Positions 33,803 through 42,394 of a DNA stretch of 50,069 bases are shown here, in pieces. The DNA comes from Clostridium sp. MCC353. Its GTDB lineage: Bacteria > Bacillota > Clostridia > Lachnospirales > Lachnospiraceae. The notes under the pieces are model-generated. The model was not told where the DNA came from, searched no databases, and saw only the letters and a program-made list of their open reading frames with translations. The stretch's first letter is position 1. Each line of letters begins with the position of its first letter. The stretch spans positions 1-50,069 of the forward strand of contig NZ_WQPN01000072.1 in NCBI RefSeq assembly GCF_018785315.1. The letters run 5' to 3'. A program made the translations under genes and the position numbers.

Positions 33803-34571
33803 AGGTCCGTTCCTCCAGTTCCTTTAAAAGCGCCAAAGCCCTGGCGCCGTCCGTCTCCATATCATCGGTCTTGCCTTCAATGCTGATTCTTCCGTCATAT
33901 CCTATGGCCTTTAACGATTTCATAAATGCCCCGTAGTCCTCTCCTTCTTCAGAAACCGGATACCTCCGCCCATTTCCAGAAGCGATATGGATATGGCCGA
34001 AATTCTTAATGGTTTCTATATCCTGAATGCGGTCATGATTGGCCGCCACATGGAAATAATCAGAAAGCAGGTCCACATTGGGATGGTTCACATCGGATGC
34101 CAGGATCGCCCCCTCAGCCATGGTGCAGATCATGTTTGTCTCCGTTCTGCTCAACGGTTCAATCACCACATAAACGCCGTACATGGCGGCGATTTCACCT
34201 GTGATGCGGTAGACCTGAACCAGCTTTTGATAGGCGTCCCCGTAAGACAGATGTTCCGGGCATCGTCTGCATTTTCCGCTGCCGAATACCACAGTGGTTC
34301 CGCCCAGGCTTTGGATCAGGGCCATGGCTTTATGAAGATACTCTTTTAACTCTTCTTCCCCCGTATTTCCGTCAATCAGTTCCATGGTTTTCGGAAACAG
34401 GATATTAAACGCTTCACATTTAATTCTGGAAGTTTCAAGCTTTTTTTGGTAACGGGCAAGCGTTTCCGGCTCCAGCTTCATCGCCGCTGTCACTGACACT
34501 TCTATGTAGTCATATCCAAGCCGGTCCAGCAGTTCCAGATTCTCAAGGCCGGTACAAATTCCATATCTCAT
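33795..34571 (-). CDS. Sugar phosphate isomerase/epimerase-family TIM barrel (second copy)
   Basis: 258 residues of the AP_endonuclease-2-like family. All four classical metal ligands are visible in order: Glu in VVIEPLSRTE, Asp in DLLSDYFH, His in GHIHIAS and Glu in ISIEGKTD. Its divergence from the copy at 25548-26303, with different flanking motifs, suggests a separate step. It is translationally coupled to the downstream Gfo/Idh/MocA gene. Exact reaction unknown. Confidence 0.87.
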   Translation of the reverse strand: MRYGICTGLENLELLDRLGYDYIEVSVTAAMKLEPETLARYQKKLETSRIKCEAFNILFPKTMELIDGNTGEEELKEYLHKAMALIQSLGGTTVVFGSGKCRRCPEHLSYGDAYQKLVQVYRITGEIAAMYGVYVVIEPLSRTETNMICTMAEGAILASDVNHPNVDLLSDYFHVAANHDRIQDIETIKNFGHIHIASGNGRRYPVSEEGEDYGAFMKSLKAIGYDGRISIEGKTDDMETDGARALALLKELEERTYE

Positions 34572-34584
34572 GTTAATCCTCCTT

Positions 34585-34650
34585 GCCGGAGCGTTTGCAC
34601 GCGCTGAGAATTTCAGATTCTCAGCCGCGGTTCAAATTTGAGGCTCCGGC
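34585..34650 (-). other. Structured intergenic RNA element
   Basis: Two nested stems: GCCGGAGC (34585-34592) with GCTCCGGC (34643-34650), and the inner GCTGAGAAT (34603-34611) with ATTCTCAGC (34617-34625) around a 5-nt loop. No T-run follows on the minus strand. It lies between the heparinase-like gene and the isomerase gene, so it is a likely mRNA processing or stability element. Confidence 0.55.
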
Positions 34651-34663
34651 ACAAATTTTGCTT

Positions 34664-36682
34664 CTATTTTGTTACATTTACATCTTCCTGCCCTATCACC
34701 ACAGCAGTTCCGTCCTCAAGCGTCACCCGGCTTTCATCCAAGCCGGCCTGTGCCGTAACATTTGTCCCCTCCGGCTTTATGATGGTGAGGAAACGGACAG
34801 GCACCGGGCCATTTGTCTTAACAGCCAATTGAGGCGTGGGCTTCTTCCACGCATATCCGTAGGACAGCCAGCCGCCGATCGGGTCGTCGCTTCCTTCCAG
34901 AATCTCGTATTCCACTTCTTTGGTCGCTTTGGAAACCAACTGATAATGACGTCCTTTCTGCGAAGTATAGTTGAAAACGCCATCCTCCTGCTGCTCCAGA
35001 TGCCCGAATGCGAAGTTAAAATACAGCCTTATATCGTGTTCGCTCAATCCCAGCCCGGTCACCTGGTCGTCGATTACATACACATCTCCCGCCAGGTGCA
35101 GAACCCTTCTTCTGTGGTAAATCGAATCATCCCGGTAAACGTATCCGTTGTGGGAGACATCGATCATCTGATAGATTTCATTTTCTTCAAATCCGTGGCA
35201 GTACATTCTGACGCCCCTCGTCCGGCTCACTCCCGGTACGGTTCCCATCTCGTGGTCATCCACATACAGGGTATTGTGGGCTTTGGCGGATAAGAAATAA
35301 TGCCTTAAATCCTTCCAGCAGGAGCTGTTATAGATAAACCGCCCGCTGTCCGTCAAAATATCCTCGCCTTTTATATGCAATTCCAAATGTCCGGTATCGT
35401 TGTGGGAATGGGTGCTTCTCTCGCCCCGTTCCAACTGAACCCCGTGAATATGGAAATAACTGTCATCTTCATTCCAGCCGGTTCTCATCACATAAATTCC
35501 GGCCTCTTTATATGCGTAATTTCTCTGAGCCGGCTCTTTTCCCTCTTTTCTTCCGGTTGCCAGGTAGAGGAAATCCTCTCTTCCGGTAATTTCATACATA
35601 GTGCGGAAATAAGCCCTCATTTCGTTTAAATCCACCGGATCAAAGGTCAGGTTCATGCCTTCATAAAGGGATGTGTCACATCTTCTGTCCAGCAGGTCAT
35701 TCCGGTCCGCGTCCCCGATCATCGGAGTTGAGAAATCCGGTTTCACAAGGCTTAACAGGAATTCTGCGGATTTTTCCAGCGTGGGAAGGGCGTAGGGCGC
35801 AACTGGTATGCCGTTGGCCTCACACAGACGCCAGCACTGCAGGTAAATCCCCGCCGCCACCATGTGGTAAATCGGCGTCCTTTCCATGTGGATTCCGTCA
35901 TTATCAAAGGAATATTTCACCTCATGCATCACTCTTCTGTAACCGGTTGATTTCCATTGGGACTTGATCTCCGGGAACATGATTCCGCACTGGAGCAAAG
36001 TTCCCGATTCCATGGTCAGCCAGTTGCTGGAACGGTTGTGATTGCTGTAATGATCCATCAGGAAATCGGCATGATCGCAGACCTCAGTCAAGAACAATAC
36101 CCATTCGTCCCGTCCCCATGCTAAAGACCTGCGGAACGCCTCCATACAGGGCAGCCAGGAGGTATAAATTCTCATGGCCGTTTCAATGGTACGCCATGCA
36201 TGGCCCGGGTATTTAAATTTGGTTTCAAATGTGTCATCCTCCATAAACGGCTTTGCAGGCCAATACTCTGCAAATTCCTTCATCTGATGGAGAAATTCCT
36301 TCGTATACGTTTCATCTCCTGTCAAAACATAGGCCCGGGCCAATGGCTGCCAGTAAATATGACGGAACAGCGACCAGCTCCATTCATTATCCCTGGACGT
36401 ATCAGTCGTAGGATTGAAAGACCATTCGATTTCCCCTGGAAACTGATGACCGTAAATCTTATGATCCATGACTTCCTGGGCCTCTGAAAGGATCTGGTCA
36501 TCCCGGAACCCTTCCATATCTTCTCTCGTAAACAGGTAAACAGGCGCCGTCCTGGTGCGGAAATGCTGAACCACCGCATCCATACATCCATCATAATTCT
36601 GCTGTTCATACAGCTTTCCTGCTTCCTCCAGCCCCGGAACGCTGTAATCCAGCCGGTTTAACAGTTCTGTCATTCTTTCCAT
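34664..36682 (-). CDS. Heparinase II/III-family polysaccharide lyase-like protein
   Basis: 672 residues. The N-terminal alpha/alpha toroid (about 1-370) contains WRTIETAMRIYTSWL, SNHNRSSNWLTMESGTLLQ (conserved Asn/Trp-rich region) and PIYHMVAAGIYLQCW with the catalytic-type His/Tyr. The C-terminal heparinase II/III beta-sandwich (about 390-650) contains RSTHSHNDTGHLELHIKGEDILTDSGRF and SAKAHNTLYVDDHEMG. Family members cleave uronate-containing polysaccharides by beta-elimination to 4,5-unsaturated uronates. No signal peptide, so substrate must be an imported oligosaccharide. GAGG lies 7 nt before the ATG. Confidence 0.87.
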   Translation of the reverse strand: MERMTELLNRLDYSVPGLEEAGKLYEQQNYDGCMDAVVQHFRTRTAPVYLFTREDMEGFRDDQILSEAQEVMDHKIYGHQFPGEIEWSFNPTTDTSRDNEWSWSLFRHIYWQPLARAYVLTGDETYTKEFLHQMKEFAEYWPAKPFMEDDTFETKFKYPGHAWRTIETAMRIYTSWLPCMEAFRRSLAWGRDEWVLFLTEVCDHADFLMDHYSNHNRSSNWLTMESGTLLQCGIMFPEIKSQWKSTGYRRVMHEVKYSFDNDGIHMERTPIYHMVAAGIYLQCWRLCEANGIPVAPYALPTLEKSAEFLLSLVKPDFSTPMIGDADRNDLLDRRCDTSLYEGMNLTFDPVDLNEMRAYFRTMYEITGREDFLYLATGRKEGKEPAQRNYAYKEAGIYVMRTGWNEDDSYFHIHGVQLERGERSTHSHNDTGHLELHIKGEDILTDSGRFIYNSSCWKDLRHYFLSAKAHNTLYVDDHEMGTVPGVSRTRGVRMYCHGFEENEIYQMIDVSHNGYVYRDDSIYHRRRVLHLAGDVYVIDDQVTGLGLSEHDIRLYFNFAFGHLEQQEDGVFNYTSQKGRHYQLVSKATKEVEYEILEGSDDPIGGWLSYGYAWKKPTPQLAVKTNGPVPVRFLTIIKPEGTNVTAQAGLDESRVTLEDGTAVVIGQEDVNVTK

Positions 36683-36726
36683 CTTTTTTCCTCTTCCCTC
36701 TGTTCTTGCGATATTTTGATATTTAA

Positions 36727-36775
36727 AATGCTGTATCCGGGAGTGTCTGACTTATGTGCTCCCGGATGCAGCATT
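36727..36775 (-). terminator. Hairpin after the binding-protein gene
   Basis: Arms AATGCTGTATCCGGGAG and CTCCCGGATGCAGCATT around a 15-nt loop, 14 nt after the lipoprotein stop. There is no strong T-run. Such stems after a solute-binding-protein gene commonly stop part of transcription and protect the upstream mRNA, so that binding protein outnumbers permease. Confidence 0.6.
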
Positions 36776-36789
36776 CTCAACTTAGTTTA

Positions 36790-38481
36790 CTAATTTCCCA
36801 TATACAGATCGTATGCTTTCTGCATCATTGCGGTAGCTTCGTCAATACCGAAATCCTTTAACTGCTGGATGTAATTATCCCATTCGTCTAATGAAACGGT
36901 TCCTGAGATAAACTGGGCTTCCATCTCATCTGATAATGTGGTCACATTGTTCATGATTTCCGCATACTGTTCGCTGTCTTCATCCGCCACACTTGTAGGA
37001 GGATAGAAATATTCGCCCATATCGGTCTTCATGCTCAGTTCCAAAGCTTCTTTTTGGTTATCCTGCTCATAGTACTGTTCGATATAACGTGGGTCCTGTA
37101 CGCATACGCCGGATGTGGATGCTCTCGTATATGCTGCCAGGGCGTTTGCCACTGATAAGCCGTCTGCATTCTTCATGATTACGTCTGTATAAACCGGCTG
37201 TCCGTCTTTCATTTCAAATGTAAGTCCTTCGATACCGAAGTTACAGCATAAGTTTCCTTCTTCACTGTACATCCAGTCGAGCAGCCATGCTGCCGCTTCC
37301 ACATTTTTACACTGGGTGGAAATAGCTGCGGAAACACCGGACTTATCATAAATCTGGTTCATCTTGGAGAACTTGGAGTTCTGGCCTTTCACTGCGGTTA
37401 ACGGCACGGTACAGCGGATATCATCCTGTGTGATCTCCGGGTCTGCTTCGTTCATAATCTGTGTATACTGTCCAAGTCCCTGTCCAAACGGAGCATAAAC
37501 AACCGCGCTCTTTCCTGTTGTAAAATAGGTCTGGTTAGAGGCTTTATCAGCAACCAGCCAGTCACGGTCAATCAGGCCGTCTTTATACCACTCGTTCATC
37601 TTGGTCAGGAAATCTTTTCTGCTGTCTTGGGTCAAACCGTTCTTTACCACGCCGTCTTCTACGTAGAACTCACCCCAGTTATCAAATCCAGGACACCATA
37701 CCGGCTTCATCCATTCTTTTCTGGTGGTAAACGGCACTTCGAATCCGTAATCTTTGAAAGCTCTCAATACCGTATCCCATTCATCAATGGTTTCCGGCAT
37801 TTCCAGTCCCAATTCATCCAGCACGTCTTTTCTGATAACCATACCGGAACTGAACTGGGTATAGTTGGGCTGCTCCAAACCTCTTAAAAATGGGAAGCAG
37901 TAGTAGCTGCCATCGGATGTTCTGACCATTTTGTCCACATCCGGATGCTCTGCCATCAGCTTTGTGAAGTTCGGCGCATAATTTGCCATTGTATCATTCA
38001 GATTGATGATCACACCATCGTTAATCGCTGCCCCCGGGCCGCCTGCGTAAGCTACCCATGTATGCTCAATGATATCCGGGTATTCCCCGCTGGCAACCAT
38101 GATAGAAAATTCCTCTTTTTCCGATCCAACAGTAGGATGGATGAATTCCAGCTCAATTCCTGTTTTTTCCATAATATACTGGGCCCATGGAGTATCTCCC
38201 AGGTTCGGATAGGTTGCTGACACATTGGCATTTAATTTTGTCCACCAGGTCAGTTTAACCCCTTCATATGGCTTGTCGTTATTGGCCGCTTCCGCAGAAC
38301 TTTCCCCGCCTGCGTTCTCTTTGCCTGCCTCTGCTTTTGTCGTCTCCGCTGCCGTGGTCGCAGACGCCGATGCTGCCGGTTCCTCTTTGGATGATCCGCA
38401 GCCCGCTAATGACAATGCCGCCATAGAAGCTGCCATAGCCATTGCTGTCACACGTTTTGCCGTTGTAAACCTTTTCCTCAT
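36790..38481 (-). CDS. LplA-type extracellular solute-binding lipoprotein
   Basis: 563 residues. A lipoprotein signal peptide with lipobox SLAGC (Cys28) is followed by an Ala/Glu-rich linker (to about 75) and a large periplasmic-binding-protein-type fold. The size and motifs (TWWTKLNANVSATYPN, MVASGEYPDII, DEWDTVLRAFKDYG) fit the LplA/YtcQ family of oligosaccharide-binding proteins. It is anchored outside the membrane and feeds the LplB/LplC permeases 8 kb downstream. It is the second gene of the supra-operon. Confidence 0.92.
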   Translation of the reverse strand: MRKRFTTAKRVTAMAMAASMAALSLAGCGSSKEEPAASASATTAAETTKAEAGKENAGGESSAEAANNDKPYEGVKLTWWTKLNANVSATYPNLGDTPWAQYIMEKTGIELEFIHPTVGSEKEEFSIMVASGEYPDIIEHTWVAYAGGPGAAINDGVIINLNDTMANYAPNFTKLMAEHPDVDKMVRTSDGSYYCFPFLRGLEQPNYTQFSSGMVIRKDVLDELGLEMPETIDEWDTVLRAFKDYGFEVPFTTRKEWMKPVWCPGFDNWGEFYVEDGVVKNGLTQDSRKDFLTKMNEWYKDGLIDRDWLVADKASNQTYFTTGKSAVVYAPFGQGLGQYTQIMNEADPEITQDDIRCTVPLTAVKGQNSKFSKMNQIYDKSGVSAAISTQCKNVEAAAWLLDWMYSEEGNLCCNFGIEGLTFEMKDGQPVYTDVIMKNADGLSVANALAAYTRASTSGVCVQDPRYIEQYYEQDNQKEALELSMKTDMGEYFYPPTSVADEDSEQYAEIMNNVTTLSDEMEAQFISGTVSLDEWDNYIQQLKDFGIDEATAMMQKAYDLYMGN

Positions 38482-38504
38482 AATGTTCTCTCTCCTTTTC
38501 TTTT

Positions 38505-39668
38505 TTACCAGTCAGCCCCCACCTTAGATGGCATTTCCTGATTTTCATAACATGTTAAAAATATTTTTTTCAGGTTCCGGATCCGGCAGAACCGGTCTCC
38601 ATCAACCTCTACATGTTCCAAATGATCCTCCCCGATCTGGCGCACCGGCATCTTAGCCAGTTCATTGACTACTTCCAAATGGGGAATTCCGCATTGAACG
38701 GTGCATACGGGATGTCCTCCGTTTTGCACACAGTCCAGGGTGTCATATAATTTCTGAAGGCGTTCGCCTTTTGCCACAGTTCCATAAGAAAATGTGCTTC
38801 CGTCATTCATTTCCGCCACATAATCCATCACAGGGCCGCCGCCGTAGTCTTTTCCATAATAAATGACAGCTTTTTCAAATTTATATTCACAGACAGGCCC
38901 CAGCTTTTTGTCCTCTAAATCATGGGTCGTATAATAGCAGACCGGAACCTGATCCACAGTCCTGGCACAGACCGCCGCAGTGTCAAAATTTTCCACCTGG
39001 CTGTTGGCCCGGTAGAGTTCCGCTTCCACGGATGATATCTCTGCCGCCCTGTCCATTTCTTTTCCTAAAAGGAATGTCATATTCTGGAACTGGTGGGCAC
39101 AGGCATTGTTAAACGGGCTGTCATTGACCGCGCATCCATGCACTTCGATCTTTCCTGCCCAGTTGTTTCTGTTATAGTAGTTTTCCCCCCGGCTCATGGC
39201 GTGGAGAGCTTTCATATAAATGGGCTTTCCATACTTTCCGTCCAGGATATCCCGTTTCATAGCCAGCACATCTTTCGAATAATTGAGCTGATATCCCACT
39301 GCGATAAAACGCCCTGTCTCCTTTTCAAGGGCGATCAGTTCTTCGGCCCCTTTCACTGTTGTACAGACCGGTTTTTCCGTCAGCACATGGGAACCATGTT
39401 TCATGCAGGTTATGATCTGATTATAATGAAGATGGATCGGTGTCGATATAATCGCCAGATCCGCCTGATGTTCTTTGTAAAATTCCTCCGGTGCTTTATA
39501 TACAGGTATGTTCTCTTCTTTAATTACCGGATAAATGTTTTCCACATCCGGCATCACTTCGCAGATCCCTTCAATCACTGCCGATGTGACATTTTTTTCT
39601 GTTAATTCCTTTATGTAATTGGCTCCATAACCGCCAATTCCAACAAGCAAAACTTTAACCTTTTTCAT
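38505..39668 (-). CDS. Gfo/Idh/MocA-family oxidoreductase (first gene of the supra-operon)
   Basis: About 387 residues from the ATG at 39668, which follows GGGAGCGG; a longer frame from 39710 lacks a ribosome site. The Rossmann domain starts VKVLLVGIGGYGANYIKEL and continues AIISTPIHLHYNQIITCMKHGSHVLTEKPVCT. The third enzyme of this family in the locus, it is the most divergent in its C-terminal half (SRGENYYNRNNWAGKI, NDSPFNNACAHQFQNMTFLLG). Likely oxidises a sugar hydroxyl with NAD. Confidence 0.88.
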   Translation of the reverse strand: MKKVKVLLVGIGGYGANYIKELTEKNVTSAVIEGICEVMPDVENIYPVIKEENIPVYKAPEEFYKEHQADLAIISTPIHLHYNQIITCMKHGSHVLTEKPVCTTVKGAEELIALEKETGRFIAVGYQLNYSKDVLAMKRDILDGKYGKPIYMKALHAMSRGENYYNRNNWAGKIEVHGCAVNDSPFNNACAHQFQNMTFLLGKEMDRAAEISSVEAELYRANSQVENFDTAAVCARTVDQVPVCYYTTHDLEDKKLGPVCEYKFEKAVIYYGKDYGGGPVMDYVAEMNDGSTFSYGTVAKGERLQKLYDTLDCVQNGGHPVCTVQCGIPHLEVVNELAKMPVRQIGEDHLEHVEVDGDRFCRIRNLKKIFLTCYENQEMPSKVGADW

Positions 39669-39733
39669 ATTCCGCTCCCAAATCCCTTGTTTTACGTTGT
39701 TTTTTCTCAATTCGTCTGTAATTACCTTAACAG

Positions 39734-39750
39734 TTCAGAAAACGCTTGTA
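39734..39750 (-). promoter_or_regulatory. Candidate cre site (CcpA)
   Basis: On the minus strand TACAAGCGTTTTCTG contains AAGCGTTTTC, which fits the central AARCGYTTWC part of the catabolite-response element. It lies just downstream of the putative promoter of the supra-operon, a repressing position. Confidence 0.4.
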
Positions 39751-39751
39751 A

Positions 39752-39787
39752 ATTGACAGTATTTTTTCTCAGTGTCAATTTCTGCCG
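39752..39787 (-). promoter_or_regulatory. 36-nt motif with inverted repeat upstream of the supra-operon
   Basis: AATTGACA (39751-39758) and TGTCAATT (39773-39780) form an 8-bp inverted repeat, followed by TCTGCCG. A 36-nt segment aligns without gaps to 48692-48727 (28 of 36 identical). On the minus strand TTGACA could be a -35 with a weak -10 (AATTTA at 18 nt). It could be a promoter, operator or repeat. Confidence 0.45.
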
Positions 39788-39846
39788 GGTAATTTTTACG
39801 GATGTCCATAACTGGGGATGAGGTTTTATTTTTGTGGGGCGGTTAA

Positions 39847-39879
39847 TTTTTGTCACCTGGGATATTTTTTGTCACTTGA
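39847..39879 (-). promoter_or_regulatory. Direct repeats, candidate AraC/YesN binding site
   Basis: TTTTTGTCACCTG and TTTTTGTCACTTG, offset by 19 bp (about two helical turns), lie 60-90 bp upstream of the 36-nt motif. AraC-type activators bind direct half-sites spaced like this. Binding by the regulator at 30294-32645 is inferred. Confidence 0.45.
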
Positions 39880-39990
39880 AAATGAGAATGGTTTCTGTTA
39901 CGGAAGCCTTTCAGATATGATAGGAAATCAGGAGGGCCGCACCGAAAAGTCAAATGCTTTTTATCTCATGGAACCGGCTTTCCTGTAGAA

Positions 39991-40022
39991 TAAGAAAAAA
40001 CCGGAGGCAATATGCCCCCGGC
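39991..40022 (-). terminator. Terminator after the FtsX-like fragment
   Basis: GCCGGGGGC-ATATT-GCCTCCGG hairpin followed on the minus strand by TTTTTTC. It ends the decayed permease gene and separates it from the supra-operon promoter region. Confidence 0.7.
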
Positions 40023-40044
40023 CTAAGAAACTGTCTATTCAGAT

Positions 40045-40596
40045 TTAACGCAGACGCTCAATAATACCGGCTTTCATTATCCGGCTGCAGATAACCGCCG
40101 GAATGACTGTCGTCAGCACAATTAAAAACGGGTAAACCATGAGCATCGGCCACAAAATAAACCGGTAGGTGAAAAACCATATCCCCCTTGTCATCCCGCA
40201 TACAGCAGTCAAGGAAAACAGTGTGCCGAAAACTGCCGATGCAATCATGGTTCCCAACGCATAATACAGACCTTCATATAACAGCATGGTCTTCAGTTGT
40301 TTTCCCGTCATGCCGATGCTCTGAAGCACAGCGAACTCCCTTTTCCGGGTGATTATGCTGGTCAGGACAGAGTTTACAAAGTTAGCAATTCCAATAAAAC
40401 CGATCACCGCAGACAATGCCCCTCCAATCGTAACGAACAATGAGGTCAGATCGGCAAATGACTTCACATAAACCTCCCTGGAATCAAAATCCATGCCCTT
40501 GATTTCATAGGTCAAAGTCACGTTTTCACCAATGTGGGCAAGCATCCCGGCAAAAATCAAAACTATTTCCGTCCGGCAGGTTAACGTCGAGAACAA
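40045..40596 (-). pseudogene. FtsX-like ABC transporter permease, C-terminal fragment
   Basis: The readable part encodes about 165 residues of a MacB/FtsX-type permease: a large-loop end (YVKSFADLTSLFVTIGG), membrane segments and the cytoplasmic motif TRKREFAVLQSIGMTGKQLKTMLLYE, ending ICSRIMKAGIIERLR. Whole proteins of this group are about 400 or 800 residues, so the N-terminal part is missing. Upstream of about residue 22 the frame no longer resembles the family. No partner ATPase gene is adjacent. Its terminator is intact. Likely a deletion remnant. Confidence 0.75.
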
Positions 40597-40774
40597 TCGG
40601 ATCCTAGTCCTGTTTTTCGTAAAACTATATGGCCGCGGCTTTTGTCAGAGAAACCTCACAGTGTTTTTTATATTATAATTCCCTGGTATCAGCATTATAA
40701 CCATATTAGGAATGGCATCTTTCATTTACTGCAAAACGGCAGCAGACCTAAAAAAGGACTATAATAAAGTATCT
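40597..40774. other. Gene-free stretch beside degraded genes
   Basis: A/T-rich, no open frame of note, no clear repeat. It probably represents the breakpoint of the deletion that removed the N-terminal part of the FtsX-like gene. Confidence 0.4.
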
Positions 40775-40817
40775 AAAAAGAACGCTTTCAGGTATATAAC
40801 CTGGAGGCGTTCTTTTT
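40775..40817. terminator. Bidirectional terminator
   Basis: Hairpin with AAAAAGAACGC and GCGTTCTTTTT arms plus inner AGGT/ACCT pairing. It has T-runs on both strands and lies 30 nt after the stop of the AlbA_2-type pseudogene. Confidence 0.7.
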
Positions 40818-40847
40818 TATAAAGAAGCACTAAGCAGTCCTATCATA

Positions 40848-42240
40848 CTATCGCTCCAATTTTGGAAACTGTTCATCCGCTAGATATACAGTATTTCTTG
40901 CTTTTCCGCTCTTCTTTAAGATTTTCTTTTTTACGAGACTTCCTAAAATCTCTCTTGCCCGTCTGTCTTTCATTGTCAGCAGCTCAGCCACTTGTGAAGT
41001 CGTACAACTACCATTGCTTTTAACAAATCTGATTACAATCATTTCCTTATCTGGTATTTCGTAAATTCCGGGTTGTACCGGATTGCCGGATTCCGCCGGA
41101 TCGCCGGATTCCGCCGGATTGCCGGATTCCGCCGGATTAATACTCTCCGATATTTTTCGGAACATATTCACCCGAAAATCCCCATCAAAATCAAGGAGCT
41201 CCGGTTCCGGGAGACCATATTCATTGCACTCTCGTATAATACGAGGAATACCGCTGCCCCATTTCTCAATAATTTTCATATATGAGAACGCATTGGCAAT
41301 GGCACGATTCCGAATTTTTGAATAACCTTCCTTCATTTTAGCTATGGAAACGCCATTCAACAACATTCCGGGAGAAGTAACTTCCAGACGGTCATCGAAC
41401 AAGGCAATTTGGATATTTCCTGGTTCCAAGTAACTGCGGTGCGCAACAGAATTAGCGATCAGTTCCCGCACACTATCCAGTGGCAGCTCATACATATCCT
41501 GTCGATATAGGCCTTTGATTTTCATACCACGATTGATTTTTTCCAAAACATACTGAAAGGCAGCTTCCATCTGATCTTGAATGGCGCCTTCAAATTCACG
41601 ACGATCTACGAAATAAGCCCGGTCTATACCTTTGAAAATGCCACACTGTATAACTGGCTGTATCTGCGCCTGACCTGTCAACAGAGCATAAGCATTGGTA
41701 GGAACAATTACGAACTGCTATTGCCTTCATATCCACACATAGTCTTGCAATATCTTCCTCCGTAACACTAAGACCTTCCGCAGGTTCACAGTCATAATAC
41801 CGGTTCTGTCCCTCCAAAATCAGTTCTTGCACCTGATAACGCTCTGCATGGCGGGTGGTCCCGCTTACCCGAATATATGTCCCATCCAGAAGACCTTGAC
41901 TCTTGATGTAGTAAGGCCGCTGCATACCGGGTAAAATCTCCACCTCTATAATTGATTTGCCTTCTATCTCCAGTATGCCGATACTTGGAATAATTTTCGG
42001 CTCACAACAGTCAAAGACGGCGTTGGTTATGGCATCCATCTTCTGAAAAACTTCTTCTTTTGTGAAGCCAGTAACCTTCCAAGTATTGTTCTCCACGCCA
42101 AAGATCAATTTTCCTCCTTTACCATTAGCAAAGGCCACGACAGTTTTTATATACCTTTCGCTTTTGGCTGGTATCTCCTCTTTAAATTCCACATTATCGG
42201 ATTCGCCGGCATAAATCTCCTCTACAGTCATTAGTCTCAC
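40848..42240 (-). pseudogene. AlbA_2 (Schlafen)-type putative transcriptional regulator, broken by internal deletion and frameshift
   Basis: The N-terminal part (42240 to about 41700) encodes an AlbA_2 domain: ESDNVEFKEEIP, TVVAFANGKGGKLIFGVENN and GTYIRVSGTTRHA. The C-terminal part (from about 41700 to 40848) continues in another frame: PTNAYALLTGQAQ, CGIFKGIDRAYFVDRREFEG, the GHKL-like ELIANSVAHRSY and GSGIPRIIRECNEYGLPEP, then a winged-helix end. Family members have about 30-35 residues between the strings MKAIAVRN and PTNAYALL. Here they adjoin with a frame change, so a small out-of-frame deletion is likely. A Pro-Ala-Glu-Ser-Gly tandem repeat lies near the C terminus. Function lost or reduced. 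Confidence 0.78.
41082..41135 (-). repeat. 18-bp tandem repeat, three units
   Basis: Three copies of an 18-bp unit, ATTGCCGGATTCCGCCGG on the plus strand; the second copy has ATCG instead of ATTG. In frame on the minus strand they encode repeated N-P-A-E-S-G / D-P-A-E-S-G in a linker before the winged helix. Length variation between strains would be expected. Confidence 0.8.
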
Positions 42241-42345
42241 CTCCTATCATTGCAATACAAATCCTATTATGAATAATTGTACCACAATTTCTCAGCATTT
42301 AAAACAAACCCATACAATATATCAGCAGGTTCTTTCCCTGCACAG

Positions 42346-42375
42346 AAAAAGCCGCAGAAAAAATCTGCAGCTTTT
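42346..42375 (-). terminator. Terminator of the old-yellow-enzyme gene
   Basis: Stem AAAAGCTGCAGA / TCTGCGGCTTTTT on the minus strand with T-run, 20 nt after the stop of the oxidoreductase gene. Confidence 0.7.
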
Positions 42376-42394
42376 GTGTCTGTTTTATCTCATC

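Noticed and set aside
34664-36682. Secreted polysaccharide lyase
   Set aside because: No signal peptide is visible in the heparinase-like protein, so extracellular action is not supported.
41073-41140. CRISPR-like array from repeated GCCGGATTCC words
   Set aside because: Units are contiguous 18-bp tandem copies without spacers and lie in a coding frame.
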